A stretch of 64,000 nt of DNA, taken from assembly GCA_964645715.1 (NCBI GenBank), contig CAZYAO010000017.1:1-64000 (forward strand). The letters run 5' to 3'. The stretch is from JAUMBM01 sp964645715. Its GTDB lineage: Bacteria; Bacteroidota; Bacteroidia; Chitinophagales; Saprospiraceae. A model generated the notes under the pieces. That model had not been told where the DNA came from. It was given only the letters and a program-made list of their open reading frames with translations, and did no database searches. Positions 44,021 through 53,321 of the stretch are shown piece after piece. How positions within the stretch are numbered: the stretch's first letter is position 1; every line of letters begins with the position of its first letter. The position numbers and the translations under genes were made by a program.

Positions 44021-46798
44021 TTAATAGCGCATGAGCCACTCAGTCAGGTTGGCCTCCGCGTCAAGACCCATCTTCTGCCGCAGCCGGTAACGCTTGTTTT
44101 CAACTCCCCTGACAGATATATTTAGCAACGGTGCAATCTCTTTGCTACTAAGATTCATCTTCAGATAGGCTGCCAGCCGAAGGTCTCCGGGGGAGAGGCT
44201 GGGATAGTCCTGCTTGAGGTGTTTGAAAAAAACGTTGTGCAACTCGTTGAAGTTAGATTCAAATATCTTCCAGTCTTGCTCAGAGGTCATATGGCTGTCA
44301 ATTAGCCGCCGTAACCGCTGATAGTGCCGTTCCGACATTCGATTGGCCATCTCTGTCTTCAAGGATTCAAGCTCCTCCCGAATCTGTACGAGTATGTCAT
44401 TTTTGCGCACTAGCCGGAAGGTCGAATTGGCTAGCTCCTGCGATTTGCGCAGCACATCGGCTTCCAGCTGGGCGTTTTGGGTCTTGATGCGTTCCTGCTG
44501 TATACTCCGTTCGCGCTCTATGAGCATACGCCGAGCCTGTATTTGCAGCCGGCGTTTGTGCAGGCGGTAAAAAAGGGAGAGCACCGCGATGAGCATGAAG
44601 GTGTAGGCTGCTCTGGCAGTTGTCGTCTCCCACCAATGGGGTTTTATGGTAAAAGCCATGCTGACCGTAGCGGCCTGTTGGTCGCTCTGAAGCTGTAGGG
44701 TGTAGCGGCCGTGTGGGAGGTTGGTAAACTCTTTGTGGCTTACCGGTGTCCAGTCTGACCAATTGTCCTGAAAGCCTGCCAGCCTGTAGCGGAATCGGAC
44801 AGGGGTGCTGAACCATGCCTGCGAAAACTGAAAGCTTAGGCTGTTGAGTTCCGCCGGCAGCACAAGTCCTTGCAAGGGAGGAGAGTACAGCGTGCTGTCA
44901 AGTTTTTTTCCGTGGGCAATTAGTTGGGTAATAGTAGGCTCTGCCACAAATCTCCTGCCTTCTTCGCTGTAGTTGGCAGGGATAATGGCGTAGCCGTTGC
45001 GCAGGCAGAAAAGGTAGTGGCCATCCTCCATGTATTGGATGGTTGGAAAGCTGGATACCAGCTGTATCGCCAGATCGGCAACTTTGGTGGCTCCCCGCAT
45101 CCACCTGACTTCGTTGGGTTGTACAATAAACCAGTCGTCTCGCTGCCCGGCCAATACAAAGCAGGAGGGGGGTAGGGGTTGCGATTTGTAGTTGTCGACG
45201 CGTGAAAATTGCGCCCTGCCGGGGCTGTATTCGTAATAGCCTGCGGTAGACCGGAAAAGTAGCTTATCCTTCAGCCGGGTAAGTGACATGGCGTAGGTAT
45301 CGGGCAGGCCACTTTCTTGTGTCCAGGCTATCTGATTGCGAATCTGGCGGAGGTCTTCCGAGAGTTCGAGCCGCCAAAGTCCGCGGGAGGCGTGTACTAC
45401 CCACAGATGGCCGTCTATATCAAAGGCCATCTGTCGTAGCGGAGCCAACAGGCCTTCGAGCCGATGCGAAAATTGCCATCGTCCTTGTGCATCCTGCCGC
45501 AATACGACCAGTCCGGTGTAGGTCGATTGTATGGCCCAGCCAGATCGTCTGGGCACAGGCAGCATCTGCCAGCCGCCGGTGACGGTTGATACTTGGCGCA
45601 GTTGGTTGTTTTCCAGTGCAAAGGCACCTTCATTGTGCCCTATAAAGAGGCCGCTGCTGTGCGAACTTAGCTCCCAGACTTGTCCCTGTGTGCCGCTGAT
45701 CAATTGAAAGGAAGGCGGAATTCCTTCTGTTCGACGACTTCTAAACAAGCCTTGGTTGGTGCCTACATACAACTCCGTCCGATTGTGAAGCGCTGCTGTG
45801 TAAAGTGTGCCCAGCTGGCCGTACTTGTCGGTATAATAGCGCAGTGGACTACTGAAGGCAATAAGATCCACGCCCTGGTCAAGACCTACCCACAGATCTC
45901 CCTGCCGGTCTTCATACAGCGCCAGCACGGTGTTGTTCTGGAGACCGTTGCGCTGTTCAAGCTGAAATTGCATTCTCCCTTCTGCATCCAGTACAATCAG
46001 GCCGCAGAGGATAGTGCCAAAGGCGTAGAGCCCATTGCGAAGCCGGGCAACCCGATTGATCTGACAGTTTTTGAAAATGGCTTCTGCGTCGTTGCGCCAG
46101 GGCTGCAACTGCCCGTTGCGGTAGCTCCACAACCCCTGTTGCTCGGTTGCAATGATTATCCCGCCGTCCCGGGCTGGTAGTAGTCCTTTGACGCGTGGCG
46201 CAGGCAGCTGCTCGGTGCCGTCGAGCAGGCTGAACCCTCGTTGTATGTTCCACTCATACAGCCCTTTACCGATGACCGGTGCAATAATGCGCCCGCCCAC
46301 CTGCTGTAGAAACATGATATTGTCAGGGGGGGCAATGACATGTACTTGCCTGAGATCAAAGTAATAGATGGTCGAGAATGACTGAAAGATCACGCCCTGT
46401 CGGTCTTTCAGCAGAAGAATGTGCCAGATTTCTTCCAACGGCCTGTCCGGGGGTAACTGACTGCTCAGCGAAGTGTACCGCAGGGGTTGACCCTTAGCAG
46501 CCTGCCAAAAGCCAAATTCAGCATAACCTCCTACATAAACACGCCCTTCATTGTCCGCTTCAGCAGCTCTGACAATCTGTTTGTGCGGCAGCGAGTGTAG
46601 CGCCCACTGTTGGCCATCAAACTGTTTGAGCCCCTCTGTCTGCGCAAAAAACATGGCACCGCCGGCAGACTGGGTAATCATCCAGTTCTGGCTACTTTCT
46701 TCCGGGTCTATATGAATTACTCTCGGCGTCTCGCCCGCCACAAGCCGGCTGCCCCAAAGAAGCAGACCCAGGAAGCATGTGAGCGCAAGCCGTTTCAT
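44021..46798 (-). CDS. Membrane-tethered two-component-propeller regulator with LuxR-type HTH
   Basis: A 925-residue single-span sensor. Signal peptide (1-22); periplasmic propeller repeats of the two-component regulator type (for example G-D-L-W-V-G-L-D-Q-G-V-D and G-H-L-W-V-V-H-A-S-R-G-L-W); a Y_Y_Y domain (about 640-715, with F-R-Y-R-L-A-G-F-Q-D-N-W); one transmembrane helix (about 725-745); a coiled coil; then a LuxR-type helix-turn-helix (L-S-S-K-E-I-A-P-L-L-N-I-S at the end). No histidine kinase or receiver domain is present, so it appears to bind DNA while in the membrane. The ligand is unknown. Nine bases after the MCE gene. Confidence 0.88.
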   Translation of the reverse strand: MKRLALTCFLGLLLWGSRLVAGETPRVIHIDPEESSQNWMITQSAGGAMFFAQTEGLKQFDGQQWALHSLPHKQIVRAAEADNEGRVYVGGYAEFGFWQAAKGQPLRYTSLSSQLPPDRPLEEIWHILLLKDRQGVIFQSFSTIYYFDLRQVHVIAPPDNIMFLQQVGGRIIAPVIGKGLYEWNIQRGFSLLDGTEQLPAPRVKGLLPARDGGIIIATEQQGLWSYRNGQLQPWRNDAEAIFKNCQINRVARLRNGLYAFGTILCGLIVLDAEGRMQFQLEQRNGLQNNTVLALYEDRQGDLWVGLDQGVDLIAFSSPLRYYTDKYGQLGTLYTAALHNRTELYVGTNQGLFRSRRTEGIPPSFQLISGTQGQVWELSSHSSGLFIGHNEGAFALENNQLRQVSTVTGGWQMLPVPRRSGWAIQSTYTGLVVLRQDAQGRWQFSHRLEGLLAPLRQMAFDIDGHLWVVHASRGLWRLELSEDLRQIRNQIAWTQESGLPDTYAMSLTRLKDKLLFRSTAGYYEYSPGRAQFSRVDNYKSQPLPPSCFVLAGQRDDWFIVQPNEVRWMRGATKVADLAIQLVSSFPTIQYMEDGHYLFCLRNGYAIIPANYSEEGRRFVAEPTITQLIAHGKKLDSTLYSPPLQGLVLPAELNSLSFQFSQAWFSTPVRFRYRLAGFQDNWSDWTPVSHKEFTNLPHGRYTLQLQSDQQAATVSMAFTIKPHWWETTTARAAYTFMLIAVLSLFYRLHKRRLQIQARRMLIERERSIQQERIKTQNAQLEADVLRKSQELANSTFRLVRKNDILVQIREELESLKTEMANRMSERHYQRLRRLIDSHMTSEQDWKIFESNFNELHNVFFKHLKQDYPSLSPGDLRLAAYLKMNLSSKEIAPLLNISVRGVENKRYRLRQKMGLDAEANLTEWLMRY

Positions 46799-46807
46799 AC
46801 TGCCATG

Positions 46808-47836
46808 TTACTCCTGATTGTCCTGCCGGTCATAGCGTCTCACCTGGTTGCGGGATTTCAGCGGCATGTAGCGATAAGGATGCTGCTGAAGATCATTGAC
46901 GAGGGAGTCGATACGATGGCTCATGGACATCAACTGTTGGTACAGCTGATCGTCAACGACCAGTTTGCCCAATGTGCCTTGTCCCTGTTGTACTTTGGTT
47001 ATCAAACCATTGACGTTACCTACTGTCTGATCTGCAGTGCGAAGCGTCGCACGTAAGTCGCTAAGCGTTTGATTCAGGCCGGCGACTGTTTTTTCCAGAT
47101 CAGCACGGCTCAGCTGTCGGGTGATGGAATCTGTCTGACCGACAATGGAGGCAAAATGTTCACGCTGCGCAGCAAAGGTAGCAGTGAGCTTACGCAAATC
47201 GCCGGATGTGGCGACGAGATTAGGACCTGCACTTCCGAGCAGGCCGTCGAGCTTACCCGAGGCAGATTTGAGGTTGAGGAGTGTAGCTTGCAGGTCTCTT
47301 GCACTGACAGCGATGGGCGAATTGCTGTCTTCCCCTAGTAGTATTTGATTGAGGGTATCCATGGCTTGGTTGAGGCCACGGGTGAGTTGCTCCATATAGC
47401 CATCAATCGCATCTTCTCCCAGGGTCGACTCCAGCATACCCCGCTTGACAGCCGTGAGGACGTCTCCCTTCTTAGCGCAGTCAACGCCGGGCTGACATGT
47501 CTGGTCGTATTCAAGATAGATGGCCTGGCCACCCAAGAAACTGGTAACGACAATGACGGCACGGGTATTTTTGGGTACGTGTACGTCCTTCTGAAGATTG
47601 AGGGTCAACCGTACTTTGCGGGTGGCCAGATCCAGATCAATTTTTGAAACTGCACCTACCGTAACACCGCTGATTTGCACAGGCGTGCCAATCTGGAGGC
47701 CGCCCACATTGTCGTAGTAGGCGTAGAGTTCGATATTTTTGCTGAGAATATTGGAACCCTGGATGAACTTATATCCCCAAAGTGACAGGCTCACGGCAAG
47801 CAAAGCCAGTATTCCAATTCCTACTTCTTTTTTCAT
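46808..47836 (-). CDS. MCE/MlaD family protein
   Basis: A 342-residue periplasmic lipid-transport component. An N-terminal helix (5-25) anchors it; the MCE domain (about 38-115) contains G-L-x-x-G-T-P-V-Q-I-S-G-V-x-V-G; the rest is long amphipathic helix (about 130-320) that would form a tunnel through the periplasm. MCE proteins shuttle phospholipids between membranes. The ATPase and permease partners are not beside it. It sits with an amidase and LptD, which suggests an envelope-biogenesis group. Confidence 0.88.
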   Translation of the reverse strand: MKKEVGIGILALLAVSLSLWGYKFIQGSNILSKNIELYAYYDNVGGLQIGTPVQISGVTVGAVSKIDLDLATRKVRLTLNLQKDVHVPKNTRAVIVVTSFLGGQAIYLEYDQTCQPGVDCAKKGDVLTAVKRGMLESTLGEDAIDGYMEQLTRGLNQAMDTLNQILLGEDSNSPIAVSARDLQATLLNLKSASGKLDGLLGSAGPNLVATSGDLRKLTATFAAQREHFASIVGQTDSITRQLSRADLEKTVAGLNQTLSDLRATLRTADQTVGNVNGLITKVQQGQGTLGKLVVDDQLYQQLMSMSHRIDSLVNDLQQHPYRYMPLKSRNQVRRYDRQDNQE

Positions 47837-47865
47837 TGCCCGATTTTTGTTGGCGAATAAGGCTG

Positions 47866-47873
47866 CAAAGGTA
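47866..47873 (-). promoter_or_regulatory. -7 box of MCE gene
   Basis: TACCTTTG on the minus strand, 29 bases before the ATG. Confidence 0.55.
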
Positions 47874-48014
47874 GCGCTAAAAATGTAAAGCAGAGTGAAA
47901 ACGTGTACCGAATGTCAAAAATGCACCCCAGTTACCCCTAAACCAGCTGCTGGTTGCTGCACATACTGTATATTCTCAGGGCAGCGAATATCGCAACAGC
48001 AACCTGCAAGAGAC

Positions 48015-49214
48015 TCACTGCTGACCTTGTGACAATTGTTTTGCCTCCTCTATATTAATTCGCTGTGTGTTGCGAAAGGCCAGAATAAAAGCATCGGTGA
48101 ATCCGCGGTTTCGGATCTCATTGCGCATGACCTGTGCTTGTTCCAATGAAGGTATGTAGCGCACCTGGTACTTGTAGAGCCTGTTTTCCTCAAACAGCTC
48201 AACACCATTTATGCCTGCATATCGCTCAGCGGGCAGTGGCCGACTGGTTGCGGCCAGCTGCACACCAAAATGGATTTCACGGGCGGGGGTGGGGGACAGG
48301 GGGGGCTCCGGATTGCCGGGGGTGGGCGTATCCACCAGCAGGCTGCGGTTGGTGCGTTCCAAATCCGTTTTGTATTCCCGGAAAGCCCCAAGAATCGATT
48401 GGGCAATCTGTTGTTGTCCGGCCGGCGTTGACAAAAACTGCTCTTCAGCCTGGTTGGTCAGGAAGCCAGCCTCGATGAGTACGCTTGGCATGGTTGTCTC
48501 CTTGAGGACCACAAAGCCCGCCTGCTTGACACCGCGACTCCTGCGTCGCGCTGTATGGGTAAAATGTCGTTCAATTTTTTCCGCGAAGCGGATGCTCTGA
48601 TCCATGTAGGCGTGCTGAAACATGCTGAGCATGATGTGACCCTCCGGAGAGTTGGGGTTGTAGTCGTAGTTACGCTCATAGTTGGCCTCCAGCAGGATAG
48701 CGTCATTTTCACGCTTGGCTACGTTGAGATTGTGCTCGGCCGTATGCAATCCCATGACAAAAGTCTCTGAGCCATAGGTAGCTGAGCTGCCGGGCATGGC
48801 ATTGCAGTGAATGCTGATAAACAGACTCGCCTGGTGCCTGTTGGCAATGGCAGCCCGCTCGTGCAGGGGCACAAAAACATCCCTGTCACGCGTGAGTACG
48901 ACCCGTACTTCAGGGTATTGGCGGTTGATGAGCCGCTGTAGCTCAAGGGCTATGGCGAGGGCAATATGCTTTTCCTGCGTGATTTTGCCTACACAGCCAG
49001 GGTCGTGGCCGCCATGGCCTGCATCAATCACAACAGTATGTAGTAGGGGAAGTGAAGGGTTTGTGTTACTTTTGCCCTGCGCTTGCGCTTGCTGTATGTT
49101 AAAAATGCTGACGAACAGCAGCGAAATCAATAAACGGCTCGTTATGCGCGAATAGCTGTTTCGAAAATAGCTATGTAATACGGGCCGATTGGTCTTACTT
49201 TGTGATTGTTTCAT
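48015..49214 (-). CDS. N-acetylmuramoyl-L-alanine amidase (AmiC-type) with C-terminal SPOR-like part
   Basis: A 399-residue periplasmic amidase. Signal-like segment (about 20-46), amidase_3 domain with zinc ligands in I-D-A-G-H-G-G-H-D-P-G, the Glu of Q-E-K-H and the His of I-S-I-H-C-N-A, and catalytic Glu in V-L-I-E-A-G-F. A Pro-rich linker leads to a C-terminal region resembling a SPOR domain (F-G-V-Q-L-A-A to Y-K-Y-Q-V-R-Y). It splits septal peptidoglycan. ATG 49214 is preferred because the ATG at 49235 is only seven bases from the promoter box; both remain possible. Confidence 0.88.
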   Translation of the reverse strand: MKQSQSKTNRPVLHSYFRNSYSRITSRLLISLLFVSIFNIQQAQAQGKSNTNPSLPLLHTVVIDAGHGGHDPGCVGKITQEKHIALAIALELQRLINRQYPEVRVVLTRDRDVFVPLHERAAIANRHQASLFISIHCNAMPGSSATYGSETFVMGLHTAEHNLNVAKRENDAILLEANYERNYDYNPNSPEGHIMLSMFQHAYMDQSIRFAEKIERHFTHTARRRSRGVKQAGFVVLKETTMPSVLIEAGFLTNQAEEQFLSTPAGQQQIAQSILGAFREYKTDLERTNRSLLVDTPTPGNPEPPLSPTPAREIHFGVQLAATSRPLPAERYAGINGVELFEENRLYKYQVRYIPSLEQAQVMRNEIRNRGFTDAFILAFRNTQRINIEEAKQLSQGQQ

Positions 49215-49242
49215 CTTCAGGCGAATAATATCCATTGTAACG

Positions 49243-49250
49243 CAAAATTA
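49243..49250 (-). promoter_or_regulatory. -7 box of amidase gene
   Basis: TAATTTTG on the minus strand, in the short gap between divergent amidase and lptD genes. Confidence 0.5.
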
Positions 49251-49264
49251 ACGCATTTAGTCGA

Positions 49265-52224
49265 TTGGAATCAAAGATATGTAAGGCTTTTTTGTGGGTG
49301 CTGTCGGGCTGTCTGTTCCTGCTGCAGGATTTGTACGCCCAGCAGCCTGCTTTCCGATCGCCGATTGCCGACAGTCTGCCATCACCTCTGTCTGTGAGGA
49401 TTGACAGTCTGCCGGGTGATTCGAGCCTCCAATTGTCGGCTTCCTTTACTGTTTCCAGAGATTCGCTGGACGCGGCGGTTGATTATGCTTCTGAAGATTC
49501 CATGCGCATTGATGTTAAGGGGGAAAAAATTCACCTTTGGGGTAAAGCCAGGGTTACTTATGAGTCTATCACGCTGGAGGCAGGACATATAGAGCTTAAC
49601 TGGGCTACCAATATGATCACAGCTGAGGGTATGCCGGACAGCCTGGGTCGCCCTTCTCAGCTGCCGCTGTTCAAGGAAGGGGATAAAGAATTTACAGCCA
49701 ATCNNNNNNNNNNNNNNNNNNNNNNNNNNNNNNNNNNNNNNNNNNNNNNNNNNNNNNNNNNNNNNNNNNNNNNNNNNNNNNNNNNNNNNNNNNNNNNNNN
49801 NNNCGCCCTTCTCAGCTGCCGCTGTTCAAGGAAGGGGATAAAGAATTTACAGCCAATCGGATGGCCTATAATTTTGAAACACGCAGGGGAATGATTTTTG
49901 ATGCGGTCACGCAGCAGAATGATGTGCTGGTGCGGTCTGCCCGCTCTAAGTTTATCAGCGGAGATCCGACAGATACTACAGACTATGATATCATCTACAG
50001 CGAGGATGCCATCTTCACCACGTGTACGCACGAGGAACCGCATTTTGGTATCCGGAGCCGCAAACAGAAGATTATCCCCGATAAACTGGTAGTCATCGGT
50101 CCTTCCAACCTCGAGGTGATGGGAATCCCCACACCGCTTTGGCTACCCTTTGGGTTTTTTCCCGTAACCAAAGGGAGGCGCTCGGGACTTTTGTTTCCTC
50201 GGGATTATGAATACTCTCCGCAGTGGGGCTTTGGTCTGCAAAATATTGGCTGGTTTTTTCCACTTGGAGAACACTACAACCTCTCTCTCACGGCCAATGT
50301 GTATCCTTTCTCGGGAACCTGGGGGGTGTCTGCCAATTCCAACTATCGGAAACGATACAAGTACAACGGTAATTTTACGGCTTCTTTTGACAGTCGCGCA
50401 CAGGAGGAAATCGTGAGCGTGCTGGATCCAGTAACTAACCAGCCGGTCATTGGCGACAACGGGCAGCCTGCACAACAGGCAAAGATTATCCGCAATAATG
50501 GTTTTCTTTTGCGTTGGTCGCACAACCAGGATCCGTCGGCGCACCCGACCAATCGCCTGGGGGGGTCTATCAATTTTCAGACGAATAACTTTCAGCGGCG
50601 GGTGCTCAATGATGCGCGTTCGGTGCAGACCAATACCATCAACTCCAACTTCAGCTTTTCAAAAAACTGGACCGACAGACCGTATTCGTTTAGCCTGGCT
50701 TTTGCCCATAGCCAGAATACCAATTCGCGGGAGATGATCGTGGATTTTCCTACTTTTCAGTTTCAGACGCAGACGCTCTATCCCTTTCGCAATGCTAAGC
50801 GCGTGGGGCCTGCTAGTTGGTATGATAACGTCAACCTCCGCTATACCAATGAGGCGAAGGCGCGCTTCGTAGGGCGAGACGATGCTTTCTTCACCACCTC
50901 TACGCTGGATAATGCACAGTATGGGGTGCGGCATGCGGCTTCACTGGCCACGACGCTTAAGGTGCTCAAATATTTTAACCTCAACCCCAACGTCAACTAC
51001 AGTGAGGTCTGGCAGTTTAAGACACTGTCCCGCACTTTTGACCCAGATCCGGGTAGTATTCGCATCGATACGCTGATTGATGCACAGGGCAATGAGGTTT
51101 ATGATACCCTTGATTATGGTACCATTCGCAATACGTATTCGTCCGGATTTGCAGCTTTTCGCAGTTATACAGCGGGCATTTCTCTCAATACCCAGATTTT
51201 TGGAACGCTTCGCTTCCGGCAGGGGTATTTGCGCGGGCTACGGCATGTCATCAAACCTTCGGTCTCGCTGAACTACTCGCCCGACTATACCCGTGCCGGA
51301 CTTAATTACTATCAGGTGGTGGCTGATACAACAGATACCGATCGGTTTCTTTCCTATTCGCGTTTTGACGGAGGGATTTACGGAACACCGCCACAGTCAA
51401 CCCAGCAACTTGGGGTTTCTTACTCGCTCAATAATATTTTTGAGGCTAAGATTTTGGGCCGAAAAGATACGGTCGCTCGCAATGTTAAGCTGTTTGACAA
51501 CCTGATTGTCAACGGAACTTACTTCTTTGCGGCAGATTCTCTGCGGTGGAGCCAAATTTCCGCGCGTGGTGCGGCGCGCTTTCTCAAAGGTGCAACTACC
51601 TTGGCCATGGGGGCCACTTTTGACCCCTATGTCGTGCAGCGAACATCCGCAGGGCAGCTGGTTCGCGTCAATCGTTTTGCCCTGCAGGAAAATGGCCGCC
51701 TCCTGCGTTTCGTCGAGGCCAATGCCGTTCTTAGCACCAATCTGACCGTCGGAAAAATAAGGGCTATTTTTCAAAATAAAGAGGAAGAGATCGTGGATCG
51801 GGTGGATCCGGAGAGTCCCGACGGCCAGCCACTGCGCGAACGCGTAGAGGAAATCGACTTCCTCAGTCTGTTCGAAAATTTTAGTATCCGCCACAACTTG
51901 TCCGCCCAGTACAGCGATCAGGGACCCGGCAGGAGAGATACGCTTCGCATCACAGCCAATACACTGGAGTTGAGGGGAAGCATTCAGCTTACCCCCAACT
52001 GGCAGATCGATGTAGGCAGTATCGGGTATGATTTTACCTCCAAGCGGGTGACCTATCCGTATCTGGGCTTCAGCAGAGACATACATTGCTGGGAAATGGG
52101 CTTCAACTGGGCACCCGTGCGCAATACCTACAGCTTTTTCCTGCGGGTCAAACCGGGTACGATGGACTTTCTCAAGATCCCCTACCAGCGCAACAATGCT
52201 GATGGCCAAAATGCTTTCCGATGA
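49265..52224 (+). CDS. lptD: LPS-assembly outer-membrane protein LptD, interrupted by an assembly gap
   Basis: Outer-membrane barrel that inserts LPS at the cell surface. Signal peptide (1 to about 25), an OstA-like N-domain (I-H-L-W-G-K-A-R-V-T-Y), then the LptD barrel with the bacteroidete signature I-P-T-P-L-W-L-P-F-G-F-F-P and the conserved F-T-T-C-T-H-E-E-P-H-F. A run of 100 N splits the gene, flanked by identical 55-base copies; removing the N run and one copy (155 bases) restores one frame of 934 codons with no loss. Start is TTG 49265: the frame has a stop shortly upstream and no ATG. Divergent from the amidase gene. Confidence 0.88.
49649..49703 (+). repeat. 55-base copy left of gap (assembly duplicate)
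   Basis: Identical to 49804-49858. Exactly 55 bases shared by two contig ends points to a k-mer overlap left unmerged by the assembler rather than a biological repeat. Confidence 0.85.
49704..49803. other. Assembly gap of 100 N
   Basis: A run of exactly 100 N, the usual placeholder for a gap of unknown size. The reading frame on both sides indicates that nothing is missing. Confidence 0.95.
49804..49858 (+). repeat. 55-base copy right of gap (assembly duplicate)
   Basis: Identical to 49649-49703; see the gap entry. Confidence 0.85.
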
Positions 52225-52232
52225 GGCTGCTT

Positions 52233-52691
52233 CTAGCCGAACTTTTCCTGAATGGCCCGCTGTCGGTGTGCAAAAATAGCTTCAACCATGCGCTCCACAA
52301 ATAGCGCATTGGCAAGGCTGCCAATAGGCCCGAAGGGAACTTGGAAGTGCAGTATATCGGTCATCTCTACACCACCGTCTTTTTCTTCAAAGTGGTGCTG
52401 GTGATGCCATAGTGCGTAGGGGCCTACCCGCTGGTCATCAATAAAAAACTTGCGGTCAGCAATATGGGTTATCTCCGTTACCCAATCCATCTCTATCCCC
52501 AAAAAGGGGCTTATCTTATACTGAATAATCATGCCTTCGTACATCTCCAAACCGGCAATCGGACTCAGTATGCGGAAGGAAACGTGCGATGGGGTAATTG
52601 CATTCAGGTTCTCCGGACGCGAGAAGAACTGCCATACCTCATCAAGAGAGCGCGGAATAAACTGCTTCCACTCTTTACGGACTGGTTTCAT
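52233..52691 (-). CDS. SRPBCC-fold ligand-binding protein
   Basis: A 152-residue cytoplasmic protein of the START/SRPBCC superfamily (polyketide cyclase or coenzyme Q-binding-like). Typical features are the opening F-I-P-R-S-L-D-E-V-W-Q-F-F-S-R-P, the central W-V-T-E-I-T, and a final long helix. Close relatives in Bacteroidota are annotated only as SRPBCC or cell-division inhibitor-like proteins. It probably binds a hydrophobic ligand. Convergent with lptD, eight bases apart. Confidence 0.82.
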   Translation of the reverse strand: MKPVRKEWKQFIPRSLDEVWQFFSRPENLNAITPSHVSFRILSPIAGLEMYEGMIIQYKISPFLGIEMDWVTEITHIADRKFFIDDQRVGPYALWHHQHHFEEKDGGVEMTDILHFQVPFGPIGSLANALFVERMVEAIFAHRQRAIQEKFG

Positions 52692-52829
52692 TTTGTTTTT
52701 TTTGTCTCAGGGAAAAGGTGTGAACGGTCGTTTTGTTCATGAAAGGGGGGTTCTATTTAGGGAACGGTCGTTTTTGATATTTTTTGGAAAAAAAATGGAT
52801 AAAAAATAGGGCGTTTTCAAAAAATGAAA

Positions 52830-52837
52830 TAGCTTTG
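52830..52837 (+). promoter_or_regulatory. -7 box preceding structured intergenic region
   Basis: TAGCTTTG, full consensus match, with no convincing protein gene downstream before the terminator at 53188. Confidence 0.45.
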
Positions 52838-52843
52838 CAATGT

Positions 52844-53215
52844 TTTAATCATTATCCCAACAACTGAACATATTATGAAACTGATCACTGGCCTCCGTGC
52901 CTTTCCTCACGCCCCGTGCAGGGCTGTTCATCCCGGCAATTCCGCCAATTTTCCTTCTTCCATTCCTGTATTGATTATCTGATTTTCCAGCTTAACTCGA
53001 TCGCAATTTCATCGTTGCCATCAGGGTCGTTTGCCCTGTAAATCTCTATTTTCTTTCACCTGCAGAGGTGTTTAGAACCGACCTCGGTGTGTCTGGTTCC
53101 AACAGCAAGCATTGACGTACATGCGCTGTAAGGGGCATGTTCTATCATAAAGAAGCAAGTAGATTTGTAAAGGGTTTCTTAATTGTCGCCGGGAGATTTG
53201 CTCCCGGCTTTTTTT
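52844..53215 (+). ncRNA. Candidate structured RNA gene of unknown class
   Basis: The 630-base gap between the SRPBCC and trehalose genes contains a consensus -7 box, then four consecutive stem-loops: CAGGG/CCCTG at 53022-53038, CACCT/AGGTG at 53057-53070, GAACC/GGTTC at 53075-53099 and ACAGC/GCTGT at 53102-53129. A strong intrinsic terminator follows. A 35-codon ORF at 52875-52982 is the only ATG-initiated frame of note and has no recognisable features. The layout fits a small RNA of about 370 bases. I do not recognise tmRNA, RNase P, SRP or 6S signatures. A terminated leader of the trehalose gene is an alternative. Confidence 0.35.
53188..53215 (+). terminator. Strong intrinsic terminator
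   Basis: GCCGGGAG/CTCCCGGC stem with a 5-base loop and a T7 run. It ends the candidate RNA, 106 bases before the trehalose gene; no protein gene on this strand ends here. Confidence 0.8.
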
Positions 53216-53321
53216 ATAATACCCCCCACCCATGTAAATATTCGTACAGACTGCTTATTTTGAATGCGTTTTGTAGAGCCCACAGCTCATTCATCGTTCA
53301 CACATGTAAGCAGTTGTTACC

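Noticed and set aside
49265..49894. Separate 209-codon gene running through the N run
   Set aside because: Translation through N is meaningless; the duplicate 55-base ends show that it is the first part of lptD.
52875..52982. 35-codon ORF before the trehalose gene
   Set aside because: No recognisable motif, no conservation evidence, and the surrounding sequence looks like structured RNA; kept only as an alternative there.
52975..53055. Protein-like minus-strand stretch (…N-D-P-D-G-N-D-E-I-A-I-E-L-S-W-K-I-R-stop)
   Set aside because: Only about 25 codons between stops and no start codon; could be a gene remnant but is too short to call.
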